From JANNGZ01 sp031404155 (GTDB taxonomy: Bacteria; Pseudomonadota; Gammaproteobacteria; Burkholderiales; Burkholderiaceae_C), in assembly GCA_031404155.1 (NCBI GenBank), contig JANNGZ010000339.1:1-11516 (forward strand): 11,516 bases of DNA, written 5' to 3'. This document shows, piece by piece, positions 6,858-11,516 of the stretch. The translations under genes and the position numbers were made by a program. Within the stretch, counting starts at the first letter, position 1. Every line of letters starts with the position of its first letter. The notes beneath the pieces are model-generated. The model was not told where the DNA came from. It saw only the letters and a program-made list of their open reading frames with translations, and searched no databases.

Positions 6858-7835
6858 TCATCCGAGCGAGATCACCACATTGCCCAACACGCCGGCCTGC
6901 TCCACCGCCTCATGCGCCTCGGCGATGCGCGCGAGCGGCAGGCGCAGCGCAACGCTGTGTTTCAGCGCGCCCTGCGCAGCGGCCATCTCGGCCAGAGCCC
7001 GTTCGCGGTCGGCCGCGCTCAGGTTGTAGACGATGAAGAAGTGCAGCCGCAGGTTCTTGGCGATGTAGGGGAAGAAAGGCAGCGTCATCGCGCCGCCGCT
7101 GCCATAGGCCACGCACAAGCCCTCGGGTTTGAGCAACTCGGGGTTGAGCGCGCCGTTGGCCGCCATGTCGACCTCGATCACGCGGTCTACACCCTCGCCG
7201 GCGGTCGACTCACGCACACGCTCGACGACGTTCTCGCGTTTGTAGTCGATGTACACATCGGCGCCCGCGGCGCGCGCGTGCGCGGCCTTGGCCTCGCTGC
7301 TCACCGTGGTGATGATCTGCTTGGCACCGTGCAATCGCGCGAACTGGATCGCGTAGTGGCCCACCGCGCCCGCGCCGCCCGCAACGAGCACGCTCTGTCC
7401 ACGCACGCCACCGGCGGTGAGCACCGCATGCAGCGCGGTCAGCGCCGGGATGCCGAAACACGCGGCTGCGGCGCCGTCGATATCGTCCGGCAACCGCACC
7501 GCTTGCGCGCAAGGCAGCGTGATCAGCTCCGCCGCGGTGCCGCATGCGCGGCCCCAGGCACCGTTCCAGACCCAAACCCGCTGGCCGATGCGCGCGGCAT
7601 CCACGCCCGCACCCACCGCATCGACCACGCCCATGCCGTCGCTGTGCGGCACGATGCGCGGGAACGCCAGCACCTTGCTGCGCAGGCCGGCGCGGCTCTT
7701 CACGTCCGACGGGTTCACGCCCGACCATTGCAGGCGCACCCGCACTTCGCCCGCACCCGGCACCGGGTCGGGCAGTTCGCCCACGCGCAGCACCTCACGT
7801 GCCGGGCCGGTGGCTTCATAGAAGGCTGCTCGCAT
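6858..7835 (-). CDS. NADPH:quinone oxidoreductase-like enzyme (zinc-independent MDR family)
   Basis: Medium-chain dehydrogenase/reductase of the quinone oxidoreductase (Qor, zeta-crystallin-like) branch, 325 residues, predicted cytosolic. The GroES-like N-terminal half contains SGVNPSDVKSRAG (38-50) and PHSDGMGVVDAVG (63-75). The Rossmann segment has VAGGAGAVGHYAIQFA (151-166), the AxxGxVGxxA nucleotide-binding motif of this branch. The Cys/His set of structural or catalytic zinc sites is not evident, which fits a quinone or enone reductase and not an alcohol dehydrogenase. The substrate cannot be told from sequence. The ATG at 7833-7835 has a strong Shine-Dalgarno (GAGGAG, 8 nt upstream), so it can be translated independently. 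It sits between hemF and nadD, where it has no obvious functional link. Confidence 0.85.
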   Translation of the reverse strand: MRAAFYEATGPAREVLRVGELPDPVPGAGEVRVRLQWSGVNPSDVKSRAGLRSKVLAFPRIVPHSDGMGVVDAVGAGVDAARIGQRVWVWNGAWGRACGTAAELITLPCAQAVRLPDDIDGAAAACFGIPALTALHAVLTAGGVRGQSVLVAGGAGAVGHYAIQFARLHGAKQIITTVSSEAKAAHARAAGADVYIDYKRENVVERVRESTAGEGVDRVIEVDMAANGALNPELLKPEGLCVAYGSGGAMTLPFFPYIAKNLRLHFFIVYNLSAADRERALAEMAAAQGALKHSVALRLPLARIAEAHEAVEQAGVLGNVVISLG

Positions 7836-7874
7836 CTTGGTTTCTCCTCGAAGTCTTGGTCACGCGTTCCGGGT

Positions 7875-8822
7875 TCAAACCCAGTCGCGCGGGCGCAAAA
7901 AGTCCGTGCTCAGCGCGGCTTCGGGTGAGCCGGCATCGGGCTTCCAGTCGTAGCGCCATTTCACCACCGGCGGCATCGACATCAGGATGCTTTCGGTGCG
8001 CCCGCCCGACTGCAAGCCGAACAGCGTGCCGCGGTCCCAGACCAGGTTGAACTCGACATAGCGGCCACGCCGGTAGGCCTGGAAATCGCGTTCGCGTTCG
8101 CCATACGGCGTCTCGCGGCGGCGCTGCACGATCGGCAGGTAGGCACCGAGGAACGCGTCACCCAGCGAGCGCATCAGCGCAAAGCTCTGCTCGAAGCCGA
8201 GCTCATTGAAATCGTCGAAGAACACGCCGCCGATGCCGCGCGGCTCCTTGCGGTGCTTCAAGAAAAAATATTCGTCGCACCATTTCTTGAAGCGCGGGTA
8301 CTTGTCGTCGCCAAACGGTGCCAAGGCGTCGCGGCAACTGCGGTGGAAATGCACCGCGTCTTCCTCAAAGCCGTAATACGGCGTCAGGTCCATGCCGCCG
8401 CCGAACCAGGTCACCGGCGCTGCGTCATTCGCTCCGACCGGCAGTGCTGCGAGCATGCGCACGTTCATGTGCACCGTGGGCACATAGGGGTTGCGCGGGT
8501 GGAACACGAGCGACACGCCCATCGCCTCGAAGGGCGCGCCAGCCAGCTCCGGCCGATGCTGCGTGGCCGAGGGCGGCAGCGCCGGGCCTTTGACATGGCT
8601 GAAGCCGCAGCCACCGCGTTCGAGCAGCGGGCCGCCTTCAAGCAGGCGCGTGAGGCCGTCGCCCTGCAGCGCTTCTCCGGGGGCGCGGGCCCAGCCGTCG
8701 CTGATGAAGTTGTGGCCGTCCTCGGCCTGCATCGTGTCGACGATGCGTGATTGCAGGCCGAGCAGGTACTCGCGAACACGTTGTGTTGCGCTCGGCGTTG
8801 TGTTGGTGACTGGCGAAGTCAT
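7875..8822 (-). CDS. hemF: Oxygen-dependent coproporphyrinogen III oxidase HemF
   Basis: Converts coproporphyrinogen III to protoporphyrinogen IX by two oxygen-dependent decarboxylations, a late step of heme synthesis in aerobic growth. It has 315 residues, normal for the family. Conserved blocks appear in order: GGCGFSHVKG (70-79), VSLVFHPRNPYVPTVHMNVR (103-122) with the conserved histidines, WFGGGMDLTPYY (139-150), KHRKEPRGIGGVFFDD (189-204), YVEFNLVWDRGT (255-266) and GGRTESILMSMPP (273-285). The ATG is at 8820-8822, 13 bp downstream of a three-unit repeat array, with no clear Shine-Dalgarno. A frame running through the array ends with a TGA that overlaps this start as ATGA. It requires molecular oxygen, so the organism respires aerobically at least part of the time. 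Confidence 0.97.
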   Translation of the reverse strand: MTSPVTNTTPSATQRVREYLLGLQSRIVDTMQAEDGHNFISDGWARAPGEALQGDGLTRLLEGGPLLERGGCGFSHVKGPALPPSATQHRPELAGAPFEAMGVSLVFHPRNPYVPTVHMNVRMLAALPVGANDAAPVTWFGGGMDLTPYYGFEEDAVHFHRSCRDALAPFGDDKYPRFKKWCDEYFFLKHRKEPRGIGGVFFDDFNELGFEQSFALMRSLGDAFLGAYLPIVQRRRETPYGERERDFQAYRRGRYVEFNLVWDRGTLFGLQSGGRTESILMSMPPVVKWRYDWKPDAGSPEAALSTDFLRPRDWV

Positions 8823-8835
8823 GTCGGTGGCTCAG

Positions 8836-9092
8836 CCCGGCGCCGGGCCGCCCCAAGGCGGGCAGCGCCCCCTCGGGGGCAGCGCAGGCGCGAAGCGACA
8901 AGCGTGGGGGTTGTCATGTCACCCGGCGCCGGGCCGCCCCAAGGCGGGCTGCGCCCCCCTCGGGGGCAGCGCAGGCGCGAAGCGACAAGCGTGGGGGTTG
9001 TCATGTCACCCGGCGCCGGGCCGCCCCAAGACGGGCTTCGCCCCCTCGGGGGCAGCGCAGGCGCGAAGCGACAAGCGGGGGTTGTCATGTCA
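8836..9092. repeat. Three tandem ~86-bp GC-rich units (family R1) upstream of hemF
   Basis: Direct repeats occupy 8836-8921, 8922-9008 and 9009-9092 (86, 87 and 84 bp). Each starts with the perfect palindrome CCCGGCGCCGGG, followed by a CCGCC-ccaa-GGCGG hairpin in the first two copies, GCCCCC-tc-GGGGGC, a GCGCAGGCGCGAAGCGACAA stretch, and the end TTGTCATGTCA. Differences are a few substitutions and 1-3 bp indels. On the transcribed minus strand the array would form the structured leader between the acyltransferase gene and hemF. Each unit carries an ATGAC on the minus strand, and hemF also begins ATGAC. The repeat number is probably variable. Function is unknown; extragenic palindromic or transcript-stabilising roles are possible. 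Confidence 0.9.
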
Positions 9093-9102
9093 AAACCCGG
9101 TT

Positions 9103-9130
9103 TGAATCGACCACGACCCGGTTCGATTCA
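9103..9130 (-). terminator. Inverted repeat over the acyltransferase stop codon, possible weak terminator
   Basis: TGAATCGA (9103-9110) and TCGATTCA (9123-9130) form a perfect 8-bp stem with a 12-nt loop, and the stem includes the stop codon of the minus-strand acyltransferase gene. Downstream in transcription comes AAACCGGGTTTT, itself a short palindrome, instead of a plain T-run. Attenuation or transcript protection is possible; a canonical intrinsic terminator is not shown. Confidence 0.35.
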
Positions 9131-9790
9131 CAACAAGCGAATCGGTGCGGCCCATGCCGGGCGGCAGCCCTGCATGCCGCCGAGCCGGCGCGCAATCTCG
9201 GCCATGTCGGCGGTGGCATTGCCGCTGAGCCGCAGGAAGGTGTTGAACACGACGCGGCGGCGCTTGAAGTCCAGTGCGGCCAGCCCCAGCGGCACACCCG
9301 CGCCCAGCGCCACCTGGTAGAAGCCGCTGCGCCAGCCGTGCGACAGCGCGCGGGTGCCCTCCGGCGCGAGCGCGAGCCACATGAACTCGTCGTGGTCGCG
9401 GGCTTGGCCGACGCGTTGCACCATGTCGCCGACGATGCCGCGGGGCGAATGCCGGTTCACCGGCACGCCGCCGAGCCAGCGCAGCCAAGCGCCGAACAGC
9501 GTGTCCTTGCCCCAGATCGTCACCGGCACGCCGATCGCCCATTTGGCGAGGACGCCCACCGGAAAGTCCCAGTTCGAGGTGTGCGGATACACCACCAGCA
9601 CCCCCTGGCGCGCCGCGAGGCCGTTGAACTCGACGCGCCAGCCGGCCAAGCCAAGCAGCGCACGTGCGACACGGCTGCCACGAAGCTGCACCGGGCGCTC
9701 GGCCAGCAGCGTCGGGCCCTGCAACGCCGTGTTGGTGCAAGCCGCGGGCAGCAGGCCCTCGGCGGTGGAGAGGTTCGGCCGGGCGCTCAT
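9128..9790 (-). CDS. PlsC-like 1-acyl-glycerol-3-phosphate acyltransferase family protein
   Basis: Member of the LPLAT/PlsC acyltransferase superfamily, which moves acyl chains onto lysophospholipid-type acceptors at the cytoplasmic face of the inner membrane. With the ATG at 9788-9790 it has 220 residues. The catalytic HX4D motif is in YPHTSNWD (His70, Asp75), the acceptor-binding motif is APEGTRALS with EGTR at 144-147, and GKDTLF and GGVPVNR (94-113) match motif II. It is shorter than typical PlsC and may be one of the small uncharacterised acyltransferases. The start is uncertain: the frame stays open to 10084 through a repeat array that offers more in-frame ATGs (for example at 9820), but that extension is repeat-coded. 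Residues 1-35 are poorly recognisable. It lies between purD and hemF with repeats on both sides. Confidence 0.82.
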   Translation of the reverse strand: MSARPNLSTAEGLLPAACTNTALQGPTLLAERPVQLRGSRVARALLGLAGWRVEFNGLAARQGVLVVYPHTSNWDFPVGVLAKWAIGVPVTIWGKDTLFGAWLRWLGGVPVNRHSPRGIVGDMVQRVGQARDHDEFMWLALAPEGTRALSHGWRSGFYQVALGAGVPLGLAALDFKRRRVVFNTFLRLSGNATADMAEIARRLGGMQGCRPAWAAPIRLL

Positions 9791-9797
9791 GAGCAAC

Positions 9798-10171
9798 TGT
9801 GGCTCTGCCACTTTGCTCATACCCCCTCGGGGGGCGGACGACGTAGTCGTCGGCCTGGGGGCGCTCTCTAGGAAATGTGGCTCTGCCACTTTGCTCATAC
9901 CCCCTCGGGGGGCGGACGACGTAGTCGTCGGCCTGGGGGCGCTCTCAAGGAAATGTGGCTCTGCCACTTTCCTTGATCCCCGCGGGGGACGGCCGGATTC
10001 GGCCGGCCTTGGGGCGCTCATGAGTGAATGTGGCTTTGCCACTTTACCCATCCCCCCTCGGGGGACTGAGGGCCGCGGCTTCAAGTCCGCCTGCGCGGAC
10101 TCGGACAGCCCGAAGGCCCAGCGCCTCCGGTGCTGGGCGGACGCCGCGAAGCGGCGGCCTCGGGGGGGTGT
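9798..10171. repeat. Array of ~78-bp hairpin repeats (family R2) between purD and the acyltransferase gene
   Basis: Units begin at 9798, 9876, 9954 and 10029; the first two are 78 bp and nearly identical, the third is 75 bp, and the fourth is diverged and runs into further hairpins up to purD. Every unit has GTGGC-tyt-GCCAC (9799-9811, 9877-9889, 9955-9967, 10030-10042) followed by a C-run/G-run hairpin. Then comes a third hairpin whose sequence changes but whose pairing holds: GACGAC-gta-GTCGTC in units one and two, CGGCCG-gatt-CGGCCG in unit three, AGTCCGC-ctgc-GCGGACT (10084-10101) in unit four. The tail adds a long stem at 10116-10138 and CGCCGC-gaa-GCGGCG at 10142-10156. No other gene is seen in this 381-bp gap. 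Confidence 0.9.
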
Positions 10172-11473
10172 TCAATACCGCCCCTTGACCGCCCGGTGGC
10201 CGATGTCGTTGCGCCACTGCGCACCCTCGAAGGTGATCGGCCCGAGCGCTTCGTAGGCGCGGTGTTGCGCCGCGCGCGCGGTTTCGCCGAGCGCGGTGAC
10301 ACACAACACGCGCCCGCCGTTGGTGACCAGCGCGCCGTTTTTTGCCAGGTGCGTGCCGGCATGGAAGACATGCATGTCGTCGCTGGGTTTGGGCACGCCG
10401 GCGATCGGATCGCCGCGCTGCGGGCGTGCCGGGTAGCCGGCGGCGGCCATCACCACACCAAGCGCGAAATGGCGATCCCATTGCAGCTCGACCTGGTCGA
10501 GCTTGCCGTCGGTGGCGCGCATCAGCAGGTCGAAGAGGTCGCTCTTCAGGCGCATCAGCAGCACCTGCGCTTCGGGGTCGCCCAAGCGCACATTGAACTC
10601 CACGGTGCGCGGCTCACCCTGGGCGTCGATCATCAGGCCGGCGTAGAGGAAACCGGTGAAGGGCCTGCCGTCGCGCGCCATGCCGGCCACCGTGGGACCG
10701 ATGATTTCGTGCATCACCCGGGCGTAGACATTCGGCGTGACCACCGGCGCCGGTGAGTAGGCGCCCATGCCGCCGGTGTTGGGGCCGGTGTCGCCGTCGC
10801 CGATGCGCTTGTGGTCCTGGCTGGTGGCCAACGGAGTCACGTTCACACCGTCGCAGGCGACGATGAAGCTGGCCTCTTCGCCGGCCATGAACTCCTCGAC
10901 CACCACGCGCGCGCCACCTTCGTTGTGCAGCACGCCCATGCTGTTAATGGAGAGCATGTCGTCGATGGCGACATGGGCCTCGGCGGGCGACATCGCCACC
11001 ACCACACCCTTGCCCGCGGCGAGGCCGTCGGCCTTGACCACGATCGGCGCGCCGCTCGCTCCCACTTCAGCGTCCACGTAGGCATGCGCCGCCGCCGCGT
11101 CGCCGAAGGTGGCGTAACGCGCGGTGGGGATGTTGTGGCGCTGCATGAAATCCTTGGCGAAGGCCTTGGAGCTTTCAAGCTGCGCCGCCGCCTTGCTCGG
11201 GCCGAAGATGCGCAGGCCCCTGGAGCGGAACAAGTCGACCACACCCGCGGCCAGCGGCGCCTCGGGGCCAACCACGGTGAGCGCGATTTTCTCGGCCACC
11301 ACGAACTCGGCCAGCGCGTCCAGGTCGGTGACCGGCAAGTTGCGCAGGTTGCGTTCGGTGGCGGTGCCGCCGTTACCCGGCGCCACGTACACCAGCTGCA
11401 CCTTCGGGCTTTGCGCGAGCTTCCAGGCCAGCGCGTGCTCGCGGCCGCCGTTGCCGATGACGAGGACTTTCAT
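10172..11473 (-). CDS. purD: Phosphoribosylamine-glycine ligase PurD
   Basis: Second enzyme of de novo purine synthesis: joins glycine to 5-phosphoribosylamine using ATP, giving glycinamide ribonucleotide. It has 433 residues, the normal bacterial length. The N-domain begins MKVLVIGNGGREHALAW. The ATP-grasp domain contains VVKADGLAAGKGVVVA (145-160), QDHKRIGDGDTGPNTGGMGA (219-238) and EFNVRLGDPEAQ (292-303), covering the ATP, metal and substrate contacts of the family. The C-terminal domain ends RAVKGRY. The ATG at 11471-11473 has GAGG 8 nt upstream, inside the last codons of the preceding gene, whose stop is only 4 nt away, so the two are probably translationally coupled. An R2 repeat array begins directly after the stop codon. 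Confidence 0.97.
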   Translation of the reverse strand: MKVLVIGNGGREHALAWKLAQSPKVQLVYVAPGNGGTATERNLRNLPVTDLDALAEFVVAEKIALTVVGPEAPLAAGVVDLFRSRGLRIFGPSKAAAQLESSKAFAKDFMQRHNIPTARYATFGDAAAAHAYVDAEVGASGAPIVVKADGLAAGKGVVVAMSPAEAHVAIDDMLSINSMGVLHNEGGARVVVEEFMAGEEASFIVACDGVNVTPLATSQDHKRIGDGDTGPNTGGMGAYSPAPVVTPNVYARVMHEIIGPTVAGMARDGRPFTGFLYAGLMIDAQGEPRTVEFNVRLGDPEAQVLLMRLKSDLFDLLMRATDGKLDQVELQWDRHFALGVVMAAAGYPARPQRGDPIAGVPKPSDDMHVFHAGTHLAKNGALVTNGGRVLCVTALGETARAAQHRAYEALGPITFEGAQWRNDIGHRAVKGRY

Positions 11474-11477
11474 CGCA

Positions 11478-11516
11478 TCAGCCTCGGTACCCGAAGAACA
11501 TCAGCCAGGCCACGTA
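11478..11516 (-). CDS. C-terminal end of an unidentified gene, possibly a membrane protein (start outside window)
   Basis: The minus strand from the window edge reads YVAWLMFFGYRG then TGA at 11478-11480. Eleven of the twelve codons end in G or C, as in the neighbouring genes, whereas the other open frame here does not show this bias. The hydrophobic, aromatic-rich residues suggest the end of a membrane-spanning segment. Twelve residues are too few to name a family. It lies 4 nt upstream of purD on the same strand, so it is likely the preceding gene of the same operon. Confidence 0.5.
   Translation of the reverse strand, partial: YVAWLMFFGYRG

Noticed and set aside
8819..9088. 89-codon minus-strand frame in the R1 array as a real protein gene
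   Set aside because: Its translation is just the repeat read three times (MTTPTLVASRLRCPRGG units) with no family resemblance; kept only as a possible leader in the findings.
9798..10171. CRISPR array
   Set aside because: Units are ~78 bp head-to-tail copies with internal hairpins and no unique spacers of regular length; no cas gene is present.

Overview
The window is GC-rich and densely coded, and looks like a beta-proteobacterial (Burkholderiales) chromosome. The reasons are the gene set purD, hemF, nadD, rsfS, rlmH, maf, rng on one strand, very high GC at third codon positions, a histone-H1-like Ala/Lys/Pro tail on RsfS, and GC-rich hairpin repeats in the spacers. A Rubrivivax/Leptothrix/Roseateles-type genus is a guess, not a call.

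Left part (1-2304, + strand): the 3' end of a phosphonate-type ABC importer operon. It holds the C-terminal two thirds of the ATPase PhnC (5' end outside the window) and two different PhnE-type permeases in tandem, which would form a heterodimeric membrane channel. The periplasmic binding protein PhnD is not in view, and no C-P lyase gene follows.

Junction (2301-2644): the last 89 codons of an IS630-family transposase, minus strand, cut at the 5' side. Its stop codon interleaves with the stop of phnE2. This scar separates the transporter cassette from the housekeeping block.

Right part (2645-11516, - strand, read right to left): the tail of an unidentified gene, probably a membrane protein, then purD (purine synthesis), a PlsC-like acyltransferase, hemF (heme synthesis), a quinone-oxidoreductase-like MDR enzyme, nadD (NAD synthesis), rsfS (ribosome silencing), rlmH (23S rRNA methylation), maf/yhdE (nucleotide pyrophosphatase) and rng (RNase G). 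Spacing is tight from nadD to maf (0, 7 and 22 bp), so these are probably co-transcribed. The rsfS-rlmH-maf-rng part is a ribosome and RNA metabolism module.

Two repeat arrays flank the acyltransferase gene. One (8836-9092) is three ~86-bp units directly upstream of hemF. The other (9798-10171) is three ~78-bp units plus a diverged fourth, between purD and the acyltransferase. In the second array one hairpin keeps its pairing while its sequence changes from copy to copy, and every unit keeps the same open frame. A 17-bp piece of the first family recurs inverted between nadD and the oxidoreductase gene. These repeats are the least explained part of the window. I see no tRNA, rRNA, CRISPR array, phage module or clearly new defence system.
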